DNA from: Anthonomus grandis grandis
Lineage: Eukaryota > Arthropoda > Insecta > Coleoptera > Curculionidae
Reading direction: 5' to 3'
Assembly (NCBI RefSeq): GCF_022605725.1
Contig: NC_065558.1
Location: forward strand, 62,001-126,000
Length of the DNA stretch: 64,000 nucleotides
Numbering within the stretch: the stretch's first letter is position 1; the number at the start of each line of letters is the position of its first letter. The notes beneath the pieces are model-generated. The model saw nothing but the letters and a program-made list of their open reading frames with translations. It was not told where the DNA came from and did not search any database. The position numbers were made by a program, and so were the translations under genes. This document shows positions 54,801 through 64,000 of this stretch, in pieces.

Positions 54801-57800
54801 TCATTGCCAAATATTTCCATTTTTGAGAAACAGAAACTGTGGTAAGCCGACGAAACCGAGTGGCCTTTGTCAAAATACTGAAGAATTTCTTGAATGGTTT
54901 CATTTGCAAAAGGGGTTTTCAAATAAGATTTACAAATTAAAAAAAACTCAAAAGTACAAATTTGTTCAAAACTAAATAAGGATTTAAAAAACAAAATTTA
55001 TTTTTGAAAAATGCAGTGGTTTAAGCACAGACATATTCAATTTTCTTTTTAAAATAACTTAAAAGATAATTGTTATGCACTAATTTTTATATTTTTTTTA
55101 CGATTAAGTTTATTGTATCAAATTTTGTTTAAATAAACGATTTTTCGAAAAAAAAAATGGCTTCTAGAACAATTTACGATCGCCCTGACTTTTAACATTT
55201 GAACTGAAAATAAATTTTTCAGATCATTATAGACTGGAACAATATCGGACATGTAAGTTAAATATCTAAGAAATGAGTTGCTACATGAGTGAAGTGAAGG
55301 CTATACAGACTGATGAACAGTATTCAACCAATGGTCTTACTAAAGTACAGTACAGGAATATGATAGCAGAAATACCCGTAAAATCAAATTTGTATAAACC
55401 CGAGCATACTGAGTGCTCTGAAAACGATTGTGTCAATGAAAAATTATAGTGTACACGTTAGGGTCACTCCTGATGAAGCATTGAAACTATAATAAAGTGA
55501 CATTTTGCAATATTTAGATCCAGAGCATTCTTCTTACTCCACTGACCTAGTCTTTTTAGGCCTGATTTAAGTTTTATAATGAACGATAATTTTTATTCTT
55601 AGGAATCTCATCACGGTTTGGTGACGAACGTCGTGTCTCCCTCTCCCCTAGCCCTGTTGGCCGCCACCTGTAGCCGTATCGGTCCGACGGACATCCATCA
55701 AAACCAAATCAACATGTCGTCCACAACTCCAACTCCTCAAAACCAGCAACAACAGCAGGTCAAACAACAACAGCAACAACAACAACAAGCGACCGTGACC
55801 GTTCAACAAACCCCACAAGCGCAGCCTCAACCGCAGGTAAATATTTATTTAATATTGTTGAATCACAGCTGCTGGATTTTATATACAGGGTGTTGTTACA
55901 ATTCTGCAGGCGATTCTTGAACATTTTATTTGGATTTTCTTCACTTTTTATGGGAATTACTACATCTCGTTTCTACTCATACTCGTTTTTTAATTATTTC
56001 CAGAAAAAAATATTAACCATCTCAAATTCTCAAAGTAATTTTGTCCCAGGCGTTTGATAACACTTTTCACTTTTTTGAATTCTATGGATCCAAAGTGATA
56101 AAGTTCAACTGCCTGGAAAAAATGTAATTGTATTTATTCTAGGAAACACTTTAAAATAACTCCAGAAAAAAACATCTAAAGGTTCCATGTCGGGCGAGCG
56201 AGAGGCCCAGAGTTGTAGAGCTGCTCTCCCAATCCAGCGGTTATGATAATTTTCCAATAATCCCAAAATTGTCATGCATGTATTACATAAAGTTTTTCTA
56301 AAGGTTATTTTAAAGTTAAAAATTATTTTCTCGTTTAAGGCGTATGGATTATTTTCGGCCTATATGTGTTTGTTATGAAAATTGAATTATAATAAAAACA
56401 AGCCTAATTTATAAACAATATTTGACTTAGGAAACCTGAATTTCTTCTCATTTTACTTTGTAACATCCTAAATCTCATAACTCTAACTCTCTCCTTTTAT
56501 CTTAAAACACCTCAAAAAAATTGCCTGTTAAATTTGTTGCGTATAAACATTAATTAACATCCTGTGTTTATGGCATATCAATTCAATTATTATAATAATT
56601 TTTACAGGTTGTAAGTGTCCCAATAGGAGCAGGAGTAACTGCTCAGCAATTGCAACAGCAGCTGTTACAGCAACAGGCGGCAAATCAACTGATGGCCGCG
56701 GCCGGTCAAAACTTGACCGGGTACAGCATCGTTCAAGCCCCCGCAGGAGTACAGACCCTCAGTGTAGATGGGCAGGAGGCCATTTTTATTCCAGCCATGA
56801 GTTTGGCAGGTAAATACGCGCTTCAGTGGTCTTGCAACGAACAAAACTATGCCTAATATACAGATTGGCGAATTGAAAAGTAGACATACACATTAAAATG
56901 GCAACACCGCTTCTCGCTTACTTCGGCCCGGCACAATCAACGGGTTTCATTTTGGTGTGTGATTGCATACTGGCACTGTTAAAGTGATATTTTAAATTTT
57001 TTAAATATTTATCATCTTTTTGCCTTCAAGAATGTAGAAATTGTCACATCAAAGTTTAGAAAACATTGATTGAAAGGGTTCAGGAGATTGAAAGGCGGGA
57101 AGAAATGGTTTGTAGTACTTTAGTTCTGGATTTAACACGATCGAGGAAAAGTGTTGGAGAGGAACTGGGTATGCATGATAAAACTGTGACGAGTATTTAG
57201 AAAAAACAATTGCATACAAATGTTTTAAATATTCCAACACTCAGGAGAAGTTTCCTGAATGCCACTGGCGAAGAATGGTATTCCATGTGAAACCATGATG
57301 ATGAAAAAGGCAAATGAAAATGAAAATATCTTGTTTTCAGATGAGTTCTTTTTTTCATTGCATAGTAAACACAATCCTTCCATTGTTTATTACGAGTCTC
57401 AGGAAAACGAGCATAGAAGTCTTCAGTTCCGTACTCAGTACCCTCAAAAGTTGAATGTTTGAGCTGGTATTTTGTAGGGCCATATTATTGGGTCATTTTT
57501 CGTTTATGGTACTTTGAACGCCAAAAAATACCTTGACTGTCGTTCAATTCCTCCCTGATATAGACCTTAGAGTAAAAGAATTTATAATAAATACTTTTCC
57601 TAACCGCCTTATTAGTGGGGTTATCTTAAGGAGATTATTTATATAACATCATAATAGTAGACCAACGAATTTAGAGGAGTTAAAAAACAAAATTGTGGAA
57701 TCTGCCAATTCCATTTTACTTTAAACTCTTTTGGAACAGGTTTTACGATAGGCATGCATTGCATTCTATTTTTATTTATATTTATATTTTATTTTAATAA

Positions 57801-60800
57801 GAACGATTCTTTAATTTTCAATATGCAATGCACAGCATAAAAAAATTTTAATTACGAATCTATGCGGGTTTTATACATGTAATTCTCGCATTTTGCCGCA
57901 AGAGATTTAACACCCAATGAAGTCGGAGACTTACTAAAATAATCGTTCACCTGTTGGGAACTTTATATGTGTAGTGATCCATTCGCCAATCTGTATACCC
58001 TATACTATCTATATATAACTCATCTTGAATAATAGGAGGACAACAACCTCAACAGATATTCAGTCCAGGCCAAATCATACGAGCTCCCGCGGGCATGACG
58101 ATACCCACGTCAGCAGCCAATATACCCACGACCGTTCAACTGTCCAACGGACAGAGTGTACAGGTGAGTTGGCAAACAACGGATTTAGTAAAAAGCACTT
58201 TTGATTGACCATTATTTGCTAGGTACGCCAGGCTGCACAACCCCAAGTTTTTCAATTTCCCATGCAGCAAACCATTCCGGTACAAATACCCATTTCTTCC
58301 GGTAACGGACAGACCGTTTATCAGACTGTACACTTTCCTGTTCAGTTTGCAAATACAACAGCAGTTCCCAACATTATACAGGTAAAAGATAAGCATAAAT
58401 AGGTTGTACTTAATGAATTTGCTTCGTCTGTATTCGACTAACCTTGTGTATTACGTAGGCGGCACAACCTCAAGTAATACCGCAGATAGCCAACATCTTG
58501 ACTCCCTCAGGACAAATACAGCAAATTCAAATAGCTGTGCCTCAGCAAGCACAACAACAACCACAACAACAGCAGCAGCAGCAGCAGCAGCAACAACAAC
58601 ACCAACAGGCTCCGAATACTTCGGTAGCTCAGCAAGTTATTACTGCAGGCGACTCTGGGGCTCAGTTAACTTTTACTAGTGAGTATTCTTCTTAAGTTAT
58701 CTTGTTTTCTGTAAGTTTAGGATGTTGCTTTTATATTAATGTTTGTTTGTAAATTAACTTGTCAATTTTTTCCAGAACAACAATGAAAATTAAATTAAAT
58801 AACATAACATTAACTCTAATATAAAACTTACTTCTTCCAAAGAGTCAAAAGTTTATTCTTTAACTGCTTGAAAGTAATTTTTTTTATTTCTTCTAAGAGT
58901 TTGAGGTTGTTTAAAGTTCAGCAGGGTTTTGCAGATTCATGACCATTTTCCGTAACATCCTCATGACCGGGATGTTATTCTGGCATAGTTTACAACTGCC
59001 TGGAAGTAGATTCTTAATTATTCCAGGAAATCTAACTTTTTGATTGGAACTGGGAGGTCTTTTTGGTCATATAAAATTACCTGGTTTTCTGCAGACTTAG
59101 AATACTACTTTTATAATAATATTTACATATATAACTAATTTTTTTTAGTAGCCAACGGTCAACAATTTACGATACCCGTTTCAAACTTACAAAACTTACA
59201 GCAAGTGAGGACAGTAAATAATATCGGAGGACTGGGCAACATTATCCAGATTCCAAGTATCCAAACTGCCGTACCTACCATTCAAAACATCCCAGGTGAT
59301 TATTATTAAAATAATTTTTTTTTAAACACATAAAAACCACTGTTCACTTATAACTACTTAGGTCTCGGAAATGTTCAAGTGATAACTCAACATCAGCCTC
59401 AAATCGCCGTCGGTCAACACATTCAGCAGGACCCGAACGATCCCAATAAATGGCAAATAATTCCACAATTGCAAACCACCACTGCTGCCGCTGCTACACC
59501 TCAACAATCTCATCAGGTCTGTCATAGTAATGAGCTTGGAAACGACAATTCGATTATTTTTTAGTAAAAAAGAGCAGGCTCCAACTTAAACTTAGCAATT
59601 TATTTCAGTTCTCTAGCATTTATAGTAACTTCACAATTAATTTTCAAAGTTCGAATAAATACGCCATGTTTAATTTTTTCCTTGTACCAGCGCGGCCAGA
59701 TGATACGTCACAGGCGCCCAAGTGGACGCGACGACCGACGCTAGCATGTCGACCGCGCACGCTGCTTTGTTAATATTATTATGCATGTTTTTGCTGTTGT
59801 TTGTGTTTTTCAAAATGTCTGCTCCACATACCTGCTATAAATATTGTATTGTATTTTAATATGTTCATATGTTCTATGTCGAAAAACGCCTTAGACAAGG
59901 AAAATGGTTGAACCGGTATTAGCCTATATTTACAATGTTAACGAAGTGAGCCGAATTTTTCTCGCATTATGGTGACACGCTTACTTGTTTTTGAGTGTAT
60001 TTTAAGAGATTCTTGGTTTTTTAAGTAAAATTTTTGGTTAAATCTATACTTTTTGAATATTACATCAAAGTGGGATGTTCAATGTTTTGATTTAAATTTC
60101 GTAGAAAAAATAATTGCCAGATGACATTTTTGCAGATTTGGTGGCAAGCAGCTCGTTTCAGGTGTCATTTACCTTGTCTAAGAAAAATGCTTAGTTTTTG
60201 AAAAACAGGGTGTCAAAGTAAAAGCTTATTTTTAATTATTTTTGAATAGAATTTATAGTTTTAAAATATTTACGTTTATATAATGGGTAAGTTGTCTGAC
60301 TGACGACGAACAAATCCCTGCTCCATTGTAATTAGTCAACAAGCAAAATACGTCAATAATAAAAGTCAAAATGTCAACAAACAAAACCACCCTGTCAAAA
60401 TAACGCCTGGGCACTAGGCTGTGGCTGGCTGGCTAGCAAGCGCTCTATAATACACCGTCGCGTCGCGTCGGCGTCTATGACGTAGCGCGTAATTGGGACG
60501 GAATCTCGGGAGGTATAAAAAACCCCAGACTAGCAGCCCTATAACTTTGCAAATACTTACCCTAACAACTTGAAACAAATACACGTCATTGTTCTTATAA
60601 ACTTATGTTGTATTTATTTTTAGCGAAATATATATATACAGGGTGTCTCACGACGAATAGACGCGATCGATATCTCAGAAATTCATTTTTCAAAAATTCT
60701 GAAAATTTGGCAACATGGCACAGTCGATGGGGGCCACACAACTAAAATATTTTGACAGTTGTGACGTTTTCGGTTATACCGGAAGTAGGTGTCAACTTCG

Positions 60801-62847
60801 TTATTTTTAATGGAACACCCTGTATATTTTTACATTTTTGGCTTCCACGCGAAATTCAAGGTATATTTTGTGTATAATGTCCTATACCTAAGTGTAATCG
60901 TTTTTGAGATATTTTTAATTTCATGTGAAAACCTATGTTTATAAGCCCTAACATAATTACCGATTACTCCCTTTTAGTAGCCTTTATTTATTGGTTAGTT
61001 TTGATTTATTTGAGAGGAAGGACCACTTTAAAAAATTATTTTAATGTTTAACTAAAAAAACGTTATAGGGGGGTCAAAAACAAGCATTAAAAATTAAAAT
61101 AAAAAAATCATTAAAAGTCAATTTTTTTAAATGGAAACCCCTTATTTTTATAATTTTTTCATAAAGATAATTAAAAATAAGGTTAACTTTATATAAGGTT
61201 ATCTAGTCCAAAAATTGATAGTTTTTGAAATATTGACAGTTTAAATTTGGCCTAATGTTAAAAGCCGTATATTTACACGGTACACGGGTCAAGGATTGTT
61301 GATTAGTTGATCATGACGGTTGTCATAGTAACCGCTGGAAGCGGCAGTAAGATAATGGATTATATGCATCAAATTTATAAGTGATTTGCTATTTAAGTTT
61401 TCTTCGTAAAAGTGTTATTAAATGTATAATTTAATTAAAAAGTGTACATTTCTATTATAATCCATTATCTTACTGTTGCTTGTAGCGGTTACTATGACAA
61501 CCATCATGGTCAAATAATCAACAATCCTTGACCCGGTACCGTGTAAATATACGGGTTTTAAGATTAGGCCAAATTTAAACTGTCAATATTTCGGAAACTA
61601 TCAATTTTTGGACTAGATAACCTTATATAAAGTTAACCTTATTTTTAATTATCTTTATGAAAAAATTATAAAAATAAGGGGTTTCCATTTAAAAAAATTG
61701 ACTTTTAATGATTTTTTCATTTCAATTTTTAATGCTAGTTTTTGACCCCCCTATATCTTGTTTTAAGCCAAATATTAAAATAGTCTTTTAAAGTGGTCCT
61801 TCCTTTAAAATAAAACCGAAACTAACCAATAAATAAAGGCTACTAAAAGGGAGTGATCGGTAATTATGTTAGGGCTTATAAACATAGTTTTTCACATGAA
61901 ATTAAAAATATCTCAAAAACGGTTACACTTAGGTATAGGATATTATACACAAAATATACCTGGAATTTCACGTAGAAGCCAAAAATGTAAAAATATACAG
62001 GGTGTTCTATTTAAAATAACGAAGTTGACACCTACTTCCGGTATAACCGGAAACGTCACAACTGTCAAAATATTTTAGTTGTGTGGCCCCCATCGACTGT
62101 ACCATGTTGCCAAATTTTCAAAATTTTTGAAAAATTAGTTTCTGAGATATCAATCGCGTCTATTCGTCGTGAGACACCCTGTATATATATTTTTTTAATT
62201 TTCCAAGCCCATTATTGTAATATTGAAACTTTTGACGTTTTTTACGTAAATTTAATCTTACCTTCATATAGGTGGCCACTCCTATTAGTGTAACAACAGT
62301 AGAAGCTCCACAGTCTGCTACGAACTTAGGAAGCGAAACTGGGGGAGAACAAAAGCAAAAGGTGAGAAGAAGGGCGTGCACGTGTCCAAACTGTCAAGAA
62401 GGAGAGCGACACTCTGATAGAAAGAAACAGCACATTTGTCATATCCCGGGTTGTAATAAGGTTTATGGGAAATCCAGTCATTTACGGTAAGTCGCAGCTC
62501 AAGAAAATGTAGCCCGCGGTTTAAAAAGTTTAATAGTTGACCGCAAAAAGAAAATTGTAAATTCTTTCACAGACAATGAATACTTTCGAGTCACAAGAAC
62601 CTTTTTTCTTTTTAGAGCGCATTTGCGATGGCACACAGGTGAAAGACCGTTCGTCTGCAACTGGTTGTTTTGCGGAAAACGTTTCACCCGTTCTGATGAA
62701 CTTCAACGTCACAGAAGAACTCACACCGGAGAAAAACGGTTTCAGTGTGGCGAATGCCATAAGAAGTTTATGCGATCCGACCACTTGTCGAAGCATTTGA
62801 AGACTCATCAAAAGCAAAAACTTACAGTAAGAGCACACACGGACTAA
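48823..62847 (+). CDS. Spps: Sp1-4/Spps-type zinc-finger transcription factor
   Basis: Nuclear factor expected to bind GC boxes (GGGGCGGGG type). Exons: 48823-48900, 55603-55836, 56608-56809, 58036-58163, 58223-58381, 58459-58678, 59149-59295, 59362-59516, 62272-62486, 62616-62847. All phases agree: 589 codons plus TAA. In order: start MNSEEGQQQIKVEYVIETG; Sp box SPLALLAATCSRIG (about 40-53); glutamine-rich activation regions in exons 2, 3 and 6; QDPNDPNKWQ; Btd box RRRACTCPNC (473-482); three C2H2 fingers at C497-H519, C527-H549 and C557-H577. Finger contact residues read KHA, RER and RHK, as in Sp1. The Q-rich N-terminus marks the Sp1-4 branch, not Sp5 or Sp6-9; Drosophila Spps is the expected orthologue. 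In the last exon ACA|GTAAGA at 62826/62827 is a good phase-0 donor, so the true C-terminus may lie further right. Confidence 0.93.
48901..49819. other. Spps intron 1, left part
   Basis: No gene. 49180-49290 has 'TACAGGGTGATTCTCCC' and 'CTACAGGGTATT', pieces of mariner-type ends. Confidence 0.4.
49820..50010 (-). pseudogene. Mariner-type transposase fragment
   Basis: The minus strand reads NKWICGPFTWPSRSPDLKPC DF and, after a stop, GYLKT: the last catalytic block of a mariner-type transposase. The upstream part (to about 50010) is shifted in frame. An ACAGGG at 49838 may be coincidental. Confidence 0.6.
50011..51459. other. Spps intron 1, middle part
   Basis: 50260-50820 is richer in C and less AT-rich, with 'GGATATATTTCTACTATATCC' as a short palindrome around 50546; it could be a solo LTR or other old insertion, but no paired ends were found. 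50930-51180 is very AT-rich. No gene. Confidence 0.35.
52329..53609 (+). pseudogene. LINE B ORF2 (reverse transcriptase, C-terminal part)
   Basis: An open frame of about 360 codons: QFGFLSGKSTSDAMFDFLSK, AVFCDLSKAFDCV, GVPQGSVLGPLLFLVYINDL, the catalytic LFADDTTVLW (about 52800) and AFLGLVIDKDLKFSDHI. It stops at 53408; after a one-base shift the C-terminal tail continues (IYNHISVELRSVQSL, LKSYLLLKAFYS) to TAG near 53609. The reading frame is younger-looking than that of LINE A, with no internal stop in the RT, but the 5' half is absent. Confidence 0.9.
52329..53894 (+). mobile_element. 5'-truncated LINE B with poly(A) tail and 12-bp target duplication
   Basis: ATAATAATAGGC occurs at 52317-52328 and again at 53895-53906, exactly at the two borders. 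The body starts inside the RT motif YRPIS and ends AATAAAGTACTTGA plus an A-run (53884-53894). Inserted in a MULE-type gene. Confidence 0.93.
54995..55602. other. Spps intron 1, right end
   Basis: AT-rich, no gene or element end recognised. Confidence 0.4.
56140..56265 (-). pseudogene. DD41D transposase fragment in Spps intron 2
   Basis: The minus strand reads HNRWIGRAALQLWASRSPDM then EPLDVFFW, the final catalytic block of a DD41D transposase, with WPARSPD changed to WASRSPD. About 40 codons only; no ends visible, although ATACAGGGTGTTG at 55884-55896 may be a stray end. Confidence 0.65.
56861..57993 (+). mobile_element. Mariner-type transposon in Spps intron 3
   Basis: 1133 bp. Ends CAGATTGGCGAAT and its exact complement ATTCGCCAATCTG, TA on each side (56859-56860, 57994-57995). 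The transposase is decayed: DKTVTSI at about 57180, NILFSDEFFFSLHSKHNPS (first Asp, 57327 onwards), QYPQKLNV-stop-AGIL (57440) and NAKKYL; the second catalytic half is largely unreadable. Confidence 0.88.
59517..60639. other. Spps intron 8, left part
   Basis: Two GC-rich blocks, 59693-59765 (GATACGTCACAGGCGCC, GGACGCGACGACCGACG) and 60440-60500 (GTCGCGTCGCGTCGGCG, CTATGACGTAGCGCG), are loosely complementary, and CCTTAGACAAGG (59890) faces CCTTGTCTAAG (60172). Together they suggest a decayed element of about 800 bp with long inverted ends. No gene. Confidence 0.4.
60640..62181. mobile_element. 1.54-kb fold-back (palindromic) element 90 bp before the zinc-finger exons
   Basis: The left arm 60640-61364 and right arm 61456-62181 are inverted copies over about 725 bp with only scattered mismatches, separated by a 91-bp loop. 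Outer ends are CAGGGTGTCTCACGACGAAT and its complement, flanked by TA. An internal ACAGGGTGTTC-type end occurs in each arm near 62000 and its partner near 60825. Mariner-type MITE or fold-back element by its ends; no coding capacity. The spliced Spps exon 9 starts at 62272. Confidence 0.93.
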
Positions 62848-62934
62848 ATTATATATACGGATTTTTTTGATGATGAATTCATGGACCAAAAATGAGCTAC
62901 GACTCAATTTTTTTAAATAGAAACTCCAATTTTT

Positions 62935-63290
62935 TTATTCTTTATAAAATTTTAAGTATATTACCAAAACAAAAAAATTAAAGTAAATGTTCAAATTGCA
63001 TATCATTAACTTACAGTAACCAAGTCGATATTCAAATTCTTGTAATACTTTACTTATTGTTTGAGGGCGGATTTGTTGTATTTCGGCTCTAATTCTATTT
63101 TTTAATTCTTTTAAACTTTCAAGTTTATCAAAATAAACTTTAGATAACCCCATAGATAAAAATCCAACAAGGTTAAATCTGGCGACCTGGCTGGCCATTC
63201 AATAAAACCTCTCCGTCCAATCCATCTATTTGGGAAAATGTTGGTAAGGTAATCTTGTTCTATTGGCGAATAGTGTGGGCGTCGGGGCAA
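62935..63290 (-). pseudogene. Mariner-type transposase C-terminal fragment
   Basis: Reading down from about 63290: HYSPIEQDYLTNIFPNRWIG, RRGFIEWPARSPDLTLLDFY LWGYLK, then KNRIRAEIQQIRPQTISKVL. This is the last catalytic block and C-terminal helix region of a DD41D-type transposase. The N-terminal two thirds are absent. It follows the last Spps exon in this window. Confidence 0.8.
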
Positions 63291-64000
63291 TAACCAACAC
63301 CACCGAAATAAAGAAGGCCGCGGGGCTTCGCTGTGACGTCATCACAAGAAGGCAAATGCTTTGCACACGTTTATGAATCTCGGTAGCGATAAGGACGTGT
63401 ATTTAGGATAATATCGGCCGTTATAATTAAAGTAGAATGTTTTTCAAGGAGTATGGGTGTTAAGACTTGTAAAAACCTAATTTAGGCAAATAATTGTGTC
63501 TCTATCTGTCTCTGGAATAACCTCATAACCTTGTGTATGGCCCCGATAACTTTCGAGGAAGTTAAGATATTAATTTGAAATTTGGTACACATGTTGCATA
63601 CCTATAAACAATTAGTTAGGATTTCTTTTGAGTAATATCGGTTCTGAAAAAGGGGTAGAAAATAAGGGATGGTTTTTATTCTTTGACAAAAAAAATATTT
63701 GGCTTTGATAAAATAAAAAAAAACAATTCATGAGGAATGTAAACAAACTAATTATTTTAAAAAAATATTTGTATCGAGGGTTGTATATAGTATTTGGGGC
63801 TCATACTAATATCAAAAATAATACTTAGTATTATTCATTAATTGTAGGTATTACCTATCTTAACTAGTATGTTCATATTTTATCTTTTTTTTTTGTTTTT
63901 TTTTGTATTTTTTTTTAAACAGATTTGAAAAAGAAATTAAACTTCAAAAATTCATGTCATAAATTGGCGGGGGTGTTATTTAAGCAAATTTAAGAAGTTA
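63291..64000. other. Right end of the window
   Basis: 63295-63370 is GC-richer with a CRE-like TGACGTCA (63332-63339). The rest is AT-rich with T-runs. If Spps splices on from 62826, this is intron. No gene seen. Confidence 0.4.

Larger units (their letters stand above)
51460..54994 (-). pseudogene. MULE-type transposase with SWIM zinc finger, interrupted by a LINE
   Basis: Read from 54994 downwards: an N-terminal region, then LFVDATGNCDVENHKIFFFV (first Asp), PCVIITDDDLKERKVLQI (second Asp) and LLCTFHVLKLVWKWI (the CxFHxxK-like MULE block), stop at 54205-54203. LINE B (52329-53894) is inserted after that. The SWIM-type finger follows at 52295-52104 (CTCSCPEGHTRKICKH), then an acidic region and ISVQPTAIVRRK (51590-51550), the usual C-terminal end. 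Multiple frame changes; no terminal repeats identified. Lies antisense in Spps intron 1. Such genes can be domesticated, but the LINE and stops argue against it here. Confidence 0.8.

Noticed and set aside
55648..55830. Minus-strand Leu-rich frame
   Set aside because: Antisense of the Spps CAA/CAG repeats.
58404..58679. Open frame rich in Ser/Thr/Ala overlapping the Spps glutamine exon
   Set aside because: Shadow frame of the CAG/CAA run; the Q-rich frame joins in phase to its neighbours.
62616..62847. Stop at 62847 as the certain end of Spps
   Set aside because: A good donor at 62826/62827 in phase 0 lies inside; the end is left open.
1..64000. CRISPR arrays, operons, ribosome binding sites, phage or plasmid genes
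   Set aside because: No regularly spaced repeats with unique spacers and no prokaryotic gene organisation; the sequence is eukaryotic throughout.

Overview
This is an AT-rich animal nuclear sequence, almost certainly an insect and probably a beetle (the order is inference). The support is intron-split genes with GT-AG junctions, a muscle PDZ/ZM-motif protein, an Sp1-type factor, an internal-promoter tRNA, and dense Tc1/mariner, pogo, hAT, Harbinger, MULE-like and LINE debris. There are no prokaryotic features.

Four host protein genes and one tRNA are supported. (1) 4194-4702 (+): last two coding exons of isovaleryl-CoA dehydrogenase; its upstream exons lie outside the window. (2) 5299-26946 (-), perhaps to 29223: a Zasp66-like PDZ/ZM sarcomere protein. 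The whole coding chain could be phased: 322 aa if the exon at 13582 reads to its own stop, 354 aa if it splices 8 kb on to an exon at 5430-5299. A second start exon (26069-26047) would give isoforms without the PDZ domain. (3) 29011-29081 (+): tRNA-Gly(GCC). (4) 32796-39562 (+): phosphatidylserine synthase, six coding exons, 414 aa. (5) 48823-62847 (+): an Sp1-4/Spps-type zinc-finger factor with Sp box, Q-rich regions, Btd box and three C2H2 fingers; ten exons phase to 589 aa, though the last exon may splice on beyond the stop used here. IVD and Zasp66 are convergent; Zasp66 and Pss are divergent with the tRNA between them.

Nearly everything else is transposon. Bounded elements: a pair of inverted Harbinger-like elements (323-1105, 10686-11470); a hAT MITE with an exact 8-bp duplication (11477-12130); a long-inverted-repeat element coding Cys-rich proteins (5663-8519); Tc1 (34284-35806); Tigger/pogo (41201-43581); a DD41D mariner-type element (44419-47090); a mariner (56861-57993); a 1.5-kb fold-back element (60640-62181); and a MULE/SWIM gene split by a 5'-truncated LINE with a 12-bp duplication (52329-53894).

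The least familiar material is a set of elements coding a protein with a CDxCxGQNKN / GHxxMxxD signature (the family I know as DUF7869-containing proteins), at 15345-19285, 21852-25755 and 30081-31735. Each is bordered by its own short repeated motif in the subterminal DNA, and a further element (36146-38021) has the same architecture with a different protein. This is the best candidate in the window for an under-described system.
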